Below, piece by piece: positions 11,009 through 21,832 of a stretch of 64,000 nt of DNA (its first letter is position 1; each line of letters begins with the position of its first letter). Where the stretch lies: NCBI RefSeq assembly GCF_963576615.1, contig NC_088717.1, positions 14,266,108-14,330,107 on the forward strand. Direction: 5' to 3'. The DNA comes from Watersipora subatra. Lineage: Eukaryota; Bryozoa; Gymnolaemata; Cheilostomatida; Watersiporidae. The notes under the pieces were generated by a model. The model made no database searches. It was given only the letters and a program-made list of their open reading frames with translations, and was not told the origin of the DNA. The position numbers were made by a program, and so were the translations under genes.

Positions 11009-14000
11009 CTAAGAAGGCAACTATTGCAATGCTAATATCTACTTTTTCTAATTCACTCAGAACGTGATAGAAATTATAAACTTGTTAATGCAGAAGTCAG
11101 TTGCCATAGAACTGATTCCCTACTACTGCGTTAAGCCTGGTTCCCATATCGGCTGCAAGACCCCAGCAGTAATCTTGCGCAGCGAAACACTCGCGACACT
11201 AGGGTCAGCGGCTTCTGTTAACATAAAGCTGCATCGCTAATAATCGATTATAAAAATGTTCGCTCGCCATGCCATTTCGAAAATGCTGACCTTCACCTGT
11301 ACAGTGCATTTCGGGAAGGTTTTGCCTACGGCTCTTCGACTCTTTGTCCGCGGCTCTTTGACTACCGGCGGTACTCGGTGTGTAGGTTCACATTTCACCG
11401 CTGATAGCCCTGTGGTGCTGTCACCGGTACTTGCGGCGTATATGGGAACTAGGTTTTAAGTATAACTGGCACAAGCTAACCTTAAAGAACACTAATCTGA
11501 CACCGATTCAAATACTGTGAACTCTCACTGACTCAGAGTGACTGAACAAAAAAGTTTTATAGATTAAGCCTCTAGAATCACAGGTGATGGCACTACTTTA
11601 TGAGATACTAGTTAGTGAGCTATGACAGCTATTAGCTGAGGCCCAGCTAAGCCACACACCAGCCAAAATACATCTTTTGTGGAGCAAACGATTTGGCGGC
11701 GTGTTGACAACTCCTTGTCAATGAGTAATTTTGAAACTAACATGTTGGTCTATGTCAGTAGAGACAGTATTGACGCATCTGTGATTGGCTAAAACAGTTC
11801 ATTAAAGCTATCTCGATTCAATTTTATTCATTTCCTATGCATGCTAATTGCATCCAAGATTGGCTTTTAAACGACGATGACAGCAGGGCTTTCTATGAAC
11901 AGCTGTTTATATATGGACACTTGTAAAGATAACATACATACGACATATGTACATACGAATGCCACTAGCATAAATTGGAACTGTGTATAAAGCATTTCAA
12001 TTGATTTTTTCGGTAAATGACTATTAAAATATTTTTTATACAATAGACGCTCCTATAACGTAAATTCTAGATAACGTAAAAAATTCATGTGAAGTTTTTG
12101 CTTCGTACTTCGTAAAAAATTCCATATAACATAAAATGTTAATTTTGACGGGTTCTCCAATTCGATTTGGATGTTAGTTTATCTCGCCGCATTTGCGGAA
12201 GAAAAAACGACGTGGGTAAAGCGTTATATCTATTACAGTAATACTTCAACTTGCGAGTGCTCCAATGTAAGAGAAACTTGAGATACGAGCCAGCTTTTAA
12301 GCAAGTTTTAGCACTAACATACGAGCCATGTTTGAGATACGAGCACGTGAGTCAGTTGCCAAGTATGCTGGAGGTGTTTTATGAGAACAGCATCACTCTG
12401 TATTTTTCAACTGCTCAGGTTATACTTTTGTACCTTGTTTTTTTTTGTGCGCGATTTTCAGTGCAGAATTATGTGAATTAAAAGTACTGCGTAGACCGAA
12501 AATTTGCCAATAAAATGAAAGATAATGGAAAGAAAAAGCAAATGATAACAATTGATAATAAACGGAAAATTATTGTAAAATATGCGAAATGTGTATGCGT
12601 GATTGAGCTAGCTTAGCAATATGACAGAAATACATCCACAATTATCAAACAGAAGAATTACATTCAGGGCATTTAGTTTGCGAAAAGACTAACCATAGTT
12701 TCTAAACGGCGCAGCGATCTTCACGACCGCTGACGGAGAGACTGCTCAGGCATTGGATAAAAGATCAACAATTGGCCGGTGACAGCGTAACTGAAACGAT
12801 GTTTCGATAAAGGCGAAAAGGCCGGTGGTGAAAAGACCGGTGATGAAAAGGCCGGTGATATCTATCAAAACTACCGTATAAAAATAGACTTTCGGACAAG
12901 TTGGCTAGGGGTCGTGCATTAACCCTTTGTGACGACACCAGTGTTCGTCCTAATCGCAACATGTTGAAAGGGCGACAAAGGCAACCATCCTTAAATAGGT
13001 TTATCTTAAAACGGCCAGCTAGTCGTGAAAGCGAAACAACGGAAAAATTAGCTAACCAGCAAGAAACTTCAAACTATAATTATTAATTTAATTATTAATT
13101 AATTACTTAATAATTAATTTAATTATGTTAAGTTAAAAATGAAAGTTTGCTTTTAGGTTTGCTTCTGCGTTTGTTTTTTTAAGACTGATAAAATCCAAAT
13201 TTATCAAATTCAACTGTTGTAATGAAGGATAACACTTATATCTCCCTACCTGGCAAATGCTAGCGTTAGCTGCTACTGTTGTATTTAATTTTACATTTTA
13301 ATTAATCACATTTCCTTGCATTACTTTTTATTTGTTGCTTTTTGAAAACATGTGGTAAGTTAGGACAATAACCAGCATGTTCTTTCTGTTACAATATCTT
13401 GTTTTGAGTGTTTTATTTGCATTTTTAGAGTATGAAAACCAGTCAACATATATTTAATTGTTCTATATATAAATAAATTGCACCAGCATGCGAGTAAATT
13501 GACATACGAGCTCAGTCTCGGAACGCATTAAGCTCGTAAGTCGAAGTATGACTGTATATATTAAACTTTCGCGACATTCTAGTTCGTCGTAACAGATCGT
13601 CAGATGAGTTGAAAAAAACAGAGAATAGGATAGCTGAGTAATTGCTAACAAATACAAAGGCGATCAACAGGTGCAGGTGCTACAGCGTCGGTCTACCAAT
13701 CTACATGTAAATGTGACGAGTTGGAGTATCGTCAAAAGTTCTCTTTTATCCTAGCCTTGAGCAATGGGTACAAATAGATGACGAACAGGTAGAACCACTT
13801 TTTATAGTAAAAATATTTTGTTGTTTTACCTTATTGTAGACGTATAAAATATTTGTTATTAGTTTTACTTTGCAGAATGGACTTTATTTCTGCTGTTTTT
13901 AACAGCAGAAATAGCAAATTGTTGTAAATGAACGTCGAAGATGTGCAATTTCCATCAACTTATTATAAAAGAACCACAATCATGCTCTATAAAACCAGTG

Positions 14001-17000
14001 AGATTAATCGTAAAAAAGGAAAGAAGTTGTCGATGCAAACCATTAATACTGCGGTTACGGTACAGCTCACACATGATAAGAGTTTAGTCAAGTTTTACCT
14101 TTCTACATGGCCAAGGGGGTGAGTATGCAAAGATCTTGGAATGGATCAGGCAATTCATATGTATTTTACTGTCCTTAAAACATAAATTCCCTATAACATT
14201 AACATTCCGGGAACGGATTATTTATGTTGTAGGAGTGCCTACTGTTAATTTGTGCCAGGAACTTGAAGATTAACTGACAGAATGTTAACATGGCATTTAT
14301 TTATAGCAATGGTTTTGATGTTAGAAGAACAAAAACCAGTTTTAGACATAAAAAACAATCGCGATGCAAGCTCCAAGCTGTGATGCAAGTCATTGTTTCA
14401 GCAAACCGTAGACATAACATACGAAGTCAGTGTCAACGATTAGATGATCTGTGAAGGGCAGACAACAGACATTCTGTTGGCTACTTGGCTGTCATTCTAA
14501 CAAATTTACCCCATTGAATCTCCATATTACATGTTTTGGTTACCCAAAATAGAAGATAATTATAACGAAAAATCAAAGCAGATTCCACAAACACCGAAAA
14601 ATTCAGCGCCGCTTTAACTTTTGAGCGGTGGTTATAAAATTACATCAATCGGCTTGTGTGTACATCTTGTGGAAACAACTTCCTATTCTCGTGTAAAAAC
14701 CTAAGCAATAACTCAAATCTAGGTATAAAATCAAGTCTAAATCCAATCTAGGTTATTTACGATAACATTACTGGTAAATCTGTAAAATTTTAAACAGTTC
14801 ATGGGACACTCAGACTGCATAATCCTAGCATGGCATCGCAGACCTAAATGTTCCTTTCCTCTGGTAGACTGGTATGGTATGCGCAACACAGCTAACAGAA
14901 CCTCTCTATAAGCAGACTGCAACGAGTATCAGTCAGTGTACTAACCTCTAAGATCTTATTGTAAAGCTGCTGGTGGCTCGCTAAGGTTATTGAAGGGTTT
15001 TTAGTTGTACTCTGATTGGAATCCTCTGGGAGGACTATGTTGTCGGGCACGTGAAGGTACTTGACATGAGTCATAGCCTGAGTACAGAGCATACACATAG
15101 TTATGGGTGGCATGAGTCATAGCCCGAGTACAAGGTGCAATATAGGAAACTAATGCGCGCCTGACCAGTAACAATAACATAAGCAGCAAAACAATAAATA
15201 TTAACGTAAATGTATTTTTTGTTATTTTGAAGCTCTTGGCTTCCATGAGCAATAATTCACTTAATATGCACCGTTTTAACCCAGCTAGATATTACCTAAA
15301 AGTGTTTTCAACTCTCAAATAAAATGCTGAAGATGAGCGTAGATTGCTTTTGGATAGCCAAACACCATGGCACTAATAGTATATAGTGTATTAGAATAGA
15401 TTTAGAATAGAATCGAATAGAATGAATAGAATTATTCATAGAATAACTTGTTGATTCTATGAATGTCACATACATGTAGAAGCTTTAAATATGATGAGTT
15501 TATGGCAAGACATATTGTGAAAAATTTTAATTTGACTTACAAACAGTTTTTGAAAATGTTCTTTGTAAATATAGAAAAATGTTGGAGGTGATATATGACA
15601 CCATACGCATCACTTGTCCCTCCCGCTTGCATATGGGGAGGAAAAATAAAGTCAAAGAGATAAGTTTAAGGTATGTAGCGAGGGCTTCGGTTTACATGGG
15701 TTACTTATCCAACACTTACAGCCAGGCTGTCAAATGCTCTGTCAATCTTAGCATACTCTTCCGGGTGCTTTGTGAAATCAGCTAACTCCTTTTTTTCCAA
15801 CTTTTTGGCATCCTCCCTGAAGAGACGTGGCTGAATGCTTTGCGCTGCAGTTGACACTTCATCTCCATCTTCTCCATTCTGAACCACAAATGGCAGTTTC
15901 AAACTGAGAATGACTACTAATCAAACTCGTAATCAACAGCCCAATATCAGCTTTTAAAAACAAAAATCTTGAATAATCCATGAATAAGGCTAAGGAAGCC
16001 GACAAGTTTCTTGCACACAACTAACAGAAGGTAACATAATGATGATGGTTCCTTTAAATGACTCACTTACCTGGATAAGTTGATCTTGCAACTCATCAAT
16101 CGCCTTCCTACATTCTTGTTCGAAGGGGAGCCTGACTGTAAAAGTATATATCACAGCTAAGTTGATGCAAACCACACAAATTGCATGTCATTTTTACCGA
16201 ACCAGCTTTAGTTAACAACTACTTTGAAAAAAAAAACCACCTGAATGAGATCCTTAATCTCAAAACAGTGTGATACGGAACAAGACTAATAAAGCTGACT
16301 CATTGAATGCGGTAAAGAGTGTGACACAAAGCACAAGATTCACTTTGATCAACTCTTAATTCAGTCAAGCAAACAAAAACACATTAACGCACCAGACGCA
16401 GCCTGATTATTTACCTGGAACCAAAATGCCAAAAAAGCACTACATTATTAAACAACCAGATTAGACATGCAAACACAAATCCTACAGGCAATTGTGATAC
16501 ATAAGTACCCTGTTATAAAGCTATCCATCATGTTTTTGACGTCATCAAGCCGTTTGCGCATGCGCTCGTGCGCGAAAAGCCGCCATATTTGTAGAAAACG
16601 ATCATTTTTATTTATTTAACAGCACTTTTTGTTGTGCCTTGATACTATAGTAAAAAAATTGCAAACAAAAGCATCGTTTCAAACATTTATTGCAAAAGCT
16701 TCATGTTTTTAACGATAAAATTGTCTATAAAGATGGCCGACAATGATAAAATTACCTCACGAAAAAACGAAGGATGATGCACAACCGCTCATATCATACT
16801 CAGGGCCTTATTTGCAGCTTTTTGTTTTAAAGAGTCGGGCAAAATATTTCAAAAAATATTTTATTTGCGTTTGCTTACGTCTACAGATTACGAATGCTTG
16901 ACTCTTGCAACAGCTAGAATCTAGTGGCTTTGTTGCCAAAGTTTTGAGTTTATCATGCGTAATTTGTAGCAAGTTTATTACTACACCAATGTGCAAACCT

Positions 17001-18388
17001 ATATAACAATATACATGTATAACAATAACAGTAATAATAGCAAGCCATTAAGGCAAGCATCTGTTCATAGCAAGAAAAACACAACAATATAATCATTTTG
17101 CATCAGACCCATATGAGCAACAAAAAATACTTCAGTTTAAAATTTTCTACGAAAGACCCTCCAAAGAGATAAAAATTACAGCGAAACTAATTTTATTCTA
17201 AATATCTACTGGGTCTCAGTACCCAGTTCATGTACAGTACGAGACCAAGGAGAGTATTAATACTGGTAAATTTTCATAAATAGTAGGTAGTAGTGGCCAA
17301 AACGAGTGGAGAATGGAGGAGGGTCACCTCCTCTGGCAAGCTACTATTTCTAACCCTAACTCCTATAGCTATGTCAATATCACCACTCAGAATTTTACTA
17401 AAAACATGATGAAGTTTAACTCGTCTCTCTTCCAAGGATTCAGAAGAATTAATTTTTCTTAGCTCAGTAAAACTAACTCTGCCATTTAGTCTATATATAA
17501 ATCTCCGTGTAAACATTTTGAGTTTTCTCTAATAAAACAATATCCCTTTTTAAGTAAGGTCCCAAACTATACAGCCATACTCAAGATCATGTTGAACCAG
17601 TGAAGTACTTAAGCAATCTTTTTTGTCCCTTGGTCTGCATTGCTGAGAACCCTCCTAAGCATGCTAATTAATGGTCTCCCTTGAATTGAATTTCACAAAT
17701 TTTTGTGAAATTTCCGATCATTTTGCAACTCTAGGCTACCCCAAGATAAGGCTTAGAAGTCACACTTTGAAGATGTTGATCACATATCTTGAAAAAATTA
17801 TTTGTATCAGTCGACAGATGTGACTTGCCAACAGATAGATAGCAACACTTTGTTGGATTACAGTTCATCTATCAACGTTTGGCCCAAGTTTCAAGAGAGT
17901 ATAAATCTTGTACCAGCATGGTGGTTTCATCTTGTGTCGCATACACTAGAGCATCATCAGCAAAAGGTCTACACTGAGAATTAATGATATCTGGTAAGTC
18001 ATCGTTAAAAAGTAAAAACAACAACGGTCCGGAAACTGTACCCTGCAGAACTCCAAAGGTGACAGACAAAACATAAAAAGACATGCCCCCCTCCCCCGAT
18101 TTCATCTACCTGTGTTATATCTGTCAAAACAGACGTTATTTACATACCTGCCAACTCTCACACATTGGGCGTGAGACTAACGCAATCACCCCAAAGAAAA
18201 AATGAAGAAGCGTGAGATTTTTGCTCCAAACTCCACAATTTTATATATACTACCATTGATACATCAATGGCCCCAAAACCAAATCTCACGCATTGCCCCA
18301 CTCTTGGGTTGGCAGGCCTGGCTGGCAGGTTATATATTAAATAACTTACCTCGTAATACCTCGTAGGACTCTTCACGCTAAACCACCT
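10895..18388 (-). CDS. unrecognised coiled-coil protein gene (partial model)
   Basis: Minus-strand exons, 5' to 3': 18388-18352 (doubtful), 16141-16077 (frame uncertain), 15903-15720, 15077-14946 and 11008-10895. The last three join in phase 0/0 and end in a TGA. Exon 15903-15720 reads LKLPFVVQNGEDG, then LFREDAKKLEKKELADF and HPEEYAKIDRAFDSL. Exon 15077-14946 starts AMTHVKYLHVPDN and ends HQQLYNKILE. The last exon continues as heptads (EKQLATHLDDRL, then LEQSKRELEKLEALVS). The C-terminus is therefore a coiled coil of about 50 residues. I do not recognise the family and no catalytic motif is visible. Introns hold a decayed LINE, a MITE and a nested pogo element. A GC-richer segment near 19060-19110 with a minus-strand donor could be the 5' exon. 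Confidence 0.55.
11010..12040. other. intron of coiled-coil gene, nothing recognised
   Basis: No exon, RNA gene or clear repeat found here. The segment 11130-11460 is somewhat GC-richer than its surroundings but carries no supported exon. Confidence 0.35.
12515..12675 (+). pseudogene. pogo/CENP-B-type transposase N-terminus, broken
   Basis: ATG at about 12516 opens a reading frame whose first helices match the CENP-B N-terminal DNA-binding fold of pogo/Tigger transposases: ITIDNKRKIIVKYA, a Val-Ile-Glu-Leu-Ala helix, and STIIKQK. A TAG after the Leu-Ala pair and a second stop soon after break it. It binds element ends in intact relatives; here it is a relic. Confidence 0.65.
12805..12862. 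repeat. ~14-bp tandem repeat inside pogo element
   Basis: Three to four copies of aaaggccggtgatg-like units occur in the place where the transposase core would be. Confidence 0.5.
14946..15077 (-). CDS. exon of coiled-coil gene (44 codons)
   Basis: The acceptor ctgtactcag and donor GTTAGT enclose exactly 44 codons (phase 0 to 0). The upstream 46 bp are a tandem duplicate of the acceptor and exon start. In the outer copy (boundary at 15123) the AG is GG, so only the inner copy has a usable acceptor. Confidence 0.65.
15395..15465. repeat. tagaat-rich simple repeat with hairpin
   Basis: Repeats of (t)agaat run into an inverted copy (attctatgaat), in the region between two minus-strand exons. 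Confidence 0.5.
15720..15903 (-). CDS. exon of coiled-coil gene (61 codons)
   Basis: The acceptor gtcattctcag and the strong donor GTAAGT enclose 184 nt that are open in one frame (phase 2 in, phase 0 out). The peptide is rich in Lys, Glu and Asp and predicted helical (DAKKLEKKELADF). The donor phase matches the next exon. Confidence 0.65.
16077..16141 (-). CDS. probable exon of coiled-coil gene, frame unresolved
   Basis: The donor GTAAGT follows LQDQLIQ in the frame that looks best by composition (LPFEQECRKAIDEL). That frame leaves in phase 0 and does not fit the next exon, which needs phase 2. The alternative frame from the tacag acceptor (starting SGSPSNKNVG) does fit both neighbours. A small intervening exon or an allele/assembly indel could reconcile the first reading. 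Confidence 0.4.
16518..16764. mobile_element. ~245-bp dispersed repeat, copy A
   Basis: This segment (tgacgtcatcaag to atggccgacaatgataaaat) recurs in reverse complement at 21200-21445. Shared blocks include gtagaaaacgatc, acagcac/tactgtt and cgataaaattgtctat. It is a MITE-like dispersed copy in an intron of the coiled-coil gene. Confidence 0.6.
17272..18105 (-). pseudogene. decayed LINE reverse transcriptase fragment (CR1/Jockey type)
   Basis: On the minus strand, frames with shifts and stops keep reverse-transcriptase landmarks in order. They are a GVLQGTVSGPLLFLLF block with N/D-DLPDI, the catalytic FADD box, a WAKR helix, a KPYLGV box, an EYGCIVWDPYLK-like block, and near the end SSESLEERRVKLHHVF with KILSGDIDI. 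These match the palm, thumb and C-terminal region of CR1/Jockey-clade LINE ORF2. The endonuclease and N-terminal part are missing, so this is a 5'-truncated dead copy in an intron, in the same orientation as the host gene. Confidence 0.8.
18147..18321. mobile_element. ~175-bp MITE with cctgccaac ends
   Basis: The left end cctgccaactctcacacatt and the right end ggttggcagg are inverted. Inner gcgtgagac/ctcacgc blocks also pair. It lies directly upstream (minus-strand sense) of the truncated LINE. Confidence 0.55.
18352..18388 (-). CDS. possible small exon of coiled-coil gene
   Basis: A 37-nt segment between acceptor ttacatccctag and donor GTAAGT encodes WFSVKSPTRYYE in phase 1 to 0. It is compatible with the downstream exon only in the second frame described there. 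Short length makes this call weak. Confidence 0.3.
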
Positions 18389-21199
18389 AGGGATGTAACG
18401 GGCGTGCCTCAATTAGACCCAAATGGATTTTTTCTTTGTAAAACAATGTTCCAGTAATTGGTTTCATAATTAGAATCTATGAATTAATGTTACATAGAGG
18501 TCTGCAATTTAAGGTCTCGTATTGTCTTTGGTAAAAAGCTATTGTGGAAGAGTGACCTGTTTGTTTGTAGAGTGATTGGAACTCCGTGTCTTTGAGATCT
18601 AGTTTGTATAAAGTTTGTTGGTATGGTAATGAGCTTGTCATAAGATTCTGTGAGTGCAGGATGCTTATTTAATATATTCTTTTTTTAGTCTTTTGAACTT
18701 TGTAATTTTAACTTTTGTGTAAATTTTCGATAGTTCACACAATCAAAAGCCTTTGAACATCTAATACTATTATTTCTGTTACCAAATTTCTTTCCCTCCA
18801 AGTTCTTAAAACATAACTTATATGTACAGAGAAAACAACAGAGTGTAAACTCTAAAACCTACGTCTGTCTACTAATTGCTGAGAAGTTATTCCATGAAAT
18901 TGAGTATTGTAAGCTTCTTCCTTAAAAACTTTGCTTAACCTTTCTTCGTTCATCTCCCGAAGTTGGCAACCCGAAGTTGGCAGTTTGTACCGCTTTAAAA
19001 ATTACTACCTTATTTTCTTTGGCGCTAGTGTGAACACGTATACTCTTACCTGCTTTTGAAGAGTTTCGCCACAACGACGTCGTTTGCCTGCAGTGCTATT
19101 GGCAGCGCTTTTGCTTCAGTTCAGTAAGTAAGCCCAAGTTTTGACGATTAACAACGGGCTGTATAACTTTTAGACTCATTGCGCGTTGGATGTGCATTAG
19201 ATGTACATGTATTGGGAGATCGTCGAAACTTTATTGAGACAATTTAGAAATAGGTGGCTGTCGTCTCATAATAGCCCACTACCAGCATTCACTGTGTGGA
19301 GCACTTGCCTTTACAAGTTTAAGTATTGGGAGAGGTTTTGGGTGGCTGGAGCGGAGCTTCAGTTTAATGAGTCAGCGAGATAGATGGTAATTATTAACTT
19401 TCTTCAATATCGAAGGATTTTATTTTTGTCGCTCGCATCGGCTGAGTGATTTTTACAAATTAACCTCAATGAGATCTCCAGAGCCACTGACAGAGAGTCA
19501 AGTTGTCAAGTTTATATATTGGTTTCTTAGCCTATGATAGAATCACTCAGTCACCACTAATGTAGAATCTATCAGAGACGTCTAACATTGACAGCTGAAT
19601 AGCCTACTCGACTGCGTTCATAGTTTCCTATACAACAAATCTCCAACAAGTGGCACTGAATGGTGTCGTTTAGTTTTCGCCAGTAATGCCAGGAGTTTCC
19701 AAGGTCTATATTGAGTATCTTCAATCATGTCGACTGTTCTGTTGGCCCTTTTGCTGATGGCACATTTATGTGCTTAGCTGTAAACCAGTGAGGCGATAAG
19801 GGGTTTCCAGCCAATATAGATTCACTAGTTATTTGGGCAAGTGCCTAGAGTATGAGCTTCAACATTAACTAATAAACGATGATAGCATTTCATCTATAAA
19901 AAAGAAACGTTGTAGTATGCACCATGGATAATGAATGTTTACAAGCCCAAATAAGTGCAAGTGTCGGGAGGGGGGGAGTTTTACAGTCAAGCCTCTGATT
20001 CAACACCAATACTACAGACCAAGTGTGCTGCATCAAAGAACAAGTTGAAATAGCCAGATGCGCTCTATCCTGAACACCAGGAAACGCTTTATTGGCTGCA
20101 TACACGTCCCTGTGTCTTTTTCTTCGGAATATGCAGTATGTACATGTATGTGGGGTCCCACATCAAATAGAAATATTGAGATCCCTAAATGACATAAAAC
20201 TGTTCAAGTGCAAATGATCTGTAACCTGAAAGGTTGAAAAGATGTGTCAGAAGCTAAAGATAAGCTCAACTCCAGCTGGGGGGAAGAAAAATTTTAGGAT
20301 AAAACTACTGCATCAAATAAGCTCAATGTAGGAGGCACATCCTGCTCTCGAAATCTTATGATAAAATCATAAGCCAACCTGAGACCAAACCAGAAAAAAA
20401 GCGATTCAAAATCTCAATCAACCACTGTTAACTGTTATTATCACAGCTTTTACATCGTACAATACTGGACCTCAAAAAGACTAAGGGGCAGCAAATAATT
20501 TAAATAGACACACATTCTGACTCTAAATGTTACACTTATGAACTGGTTAATCTGTAAAATACATTTATGTTGACCCATTGCCAGACCATAATCCAAATGT
20601 TGCAGCTGCCCAAAAGATTCTCACATGAATTCATCAACAATGATAAATCCATCCCTGATTATGATTTTTGAGGTTTTAAAGTTGCTACTAGACTAGTCAT
20701 TACCACTAGACTCATTCCAAATTTTTTCAAGCTAAGTTGGCTGTAGATTACACTACTTTTTGTTTTTAGATATATACATGTATTATCTTTTAATATGAGT
20801 TTATAACTGAGTTGAGATGTAAATGGAGGCTATCTCAATTTAAAGTTGGCACTATGGGTATTATTATTAAAAAGCTGAGAGTTTACATGTATCTTAGCAG
20901 TTTGATTTCTCTTACCTAAAGCGAATGCAAGATGAGACAGAAGAGCTTTAGCCCAAGTGATACAACTCTTTGCGTGGTTTTTAGATCAGCTTACTTTCAG
21001 ATTTCTTATAAACTGATCTGTAAATCTCAGCCATCAGTTGTTCACTACAGTTGATTACCAACATGTTCTGGTAATCCTAATGATGTTTCGTAATGATTAA
21101 ATCTAACTGTTGTAAAAGCTAGTGTGATGCATATTAGCTCCATATTTGATACCAGGCATGAATCAAAAAGGATATCAACTAAGGCATTATGACAAATCA
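18389..21199. other. intergenic / 5' region, no confident gene
   Basis: No coding exon is supported. A minus-strand donor (GTAAGAG) after a GC-richer stretch at about 19060-19110 could mark a 5' exon of the coiled-coil gene. The minus-strand frame 19890-20105 has no family motif or splice context. Confidence 0.35.
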
Positions 21200-21445
21200 T
21201 TTTTTTCGTGACATCATTTTATCGTTGTCGGCCATCTTTATAGATAATTTTATCATTAAAAACACGAAGCTTTAGCAATGAACTTTTGAAAACGATGCTT
21301 TGCAATTTTTTTTATTATAGTATGTAAACAACACCAAAAAGTACTGTTAAATAAAAGAAAAACGATCGTTTTCTACAAATTTTCAACAAACGAGCACATG
21401 TGCAAACGACTTGATGACGTAAAAAAAAACGATGGATTGTTATTG
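21200..21445. mobile_element. ~245-bp dispersed repeat, copy B
   Basis: Reverse-complement copy of 16518-16764, ending about 230 bp upstream of the SUPT7L start codon. It may contribute to that gene's promoter region; this is inference from position only. Confidence 0.6.
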
Positions 21446-21674
21446 TGTAAATTTAACTTGAAAAATTTATTGACTTCGAGGCTCTTAACATCATGGGAAA
21501 AATAATTTTTGCAGCTTGCTAATATTTCTATGTGGTACGCGCATTTCATCTTTCTAAACGTTTTAATGGATTTTTATTGAATACCCAACTTTTCACAATC
21601 TCAAACTTTAAAAAAATAGTTCTTTTAGACGGTGAATGCAAGTGATGTTACACCCATTATTACAGAGGTAACTT

Positions 21675-21832
21675 ATGGAAACCTTATGGGGAGAGTTTGC
21701 TGAGACTCAGTCGTCAGCCAATGACATTCTAGCTAGTTCAGACTTTTTACTAGAAAGTTATGATGTTACATCTTCTGGGATCTTTGCTGTACCATCGGCT
21801 GTTGGTGTGAAAACTGAGGACAATGCCTTAAG
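21675..21832 (+). CDS. SUPT7L: SUPT7L exon 1 (start codon)
   Basis: The ATG opens METLWGEFAETQSS, matching the position of WGE in known SUPT7L. The exon ends SAVGVKTEDNAL plus two bases before donor GTGAGAT. No upstream in-frame coding is needed, so this start is preferred. Confidence 0.85.

Larger units (their letters stand above)
12236..13554 (+). mobile_element. pogo/Tigger-like element with transposase remnants
   Basis: The ends cagtaatacttcaacttgcg and (complement) cagtcatacttcgacttacg are inverted repeats flanked by TA. Repeated cgagc boxes form a longer subterminal palindrome (tcagtctcggaacgcattaa on the right). Near 12515-12675 a frame with one in-frame stop resembles the CENP-B/pogo helix-turn-helix start (KKKQMITIDNKRKIIVKYA, then QYDRNTSTIIKQKNYI). 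Near 12901-13086 a frame resembles the lysine-rich C-terminal tail of Tigger transposases (RQPSLNRFILKRPAS). The catalytic DDE core between them is missing, so this is an internally deleted, non-autonomous derivative. Confidence 0.75.
12041..14244. mobile_element. outer Tc1/pogo-like element, 2.2 kb
   Basis: The left end caatagacgctcctataacg and the right end (complement cagtaggcactcctacaaca) are imperfect inverted repeats. The left flank is TA. A second element occupies 12236-13554 inside it. No transposase domain of its own is recognised. Confidence 0.55.

Noticed and set aside
14860..14917. Apparent extra exon just downstream of exon 15077-14946 on the minus strand.
   Set aside because: The intervening intron would be only 29 bp, too short for normal splicing.
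15720..15903. Resemblance of the HPEEYAKIDRAFDSL segment to the end of a RhoGEF DH domain or to Mediator subunit 21.
   Set aside because: The hallmark upstream helices and spacing are missing, so no family was assigned.
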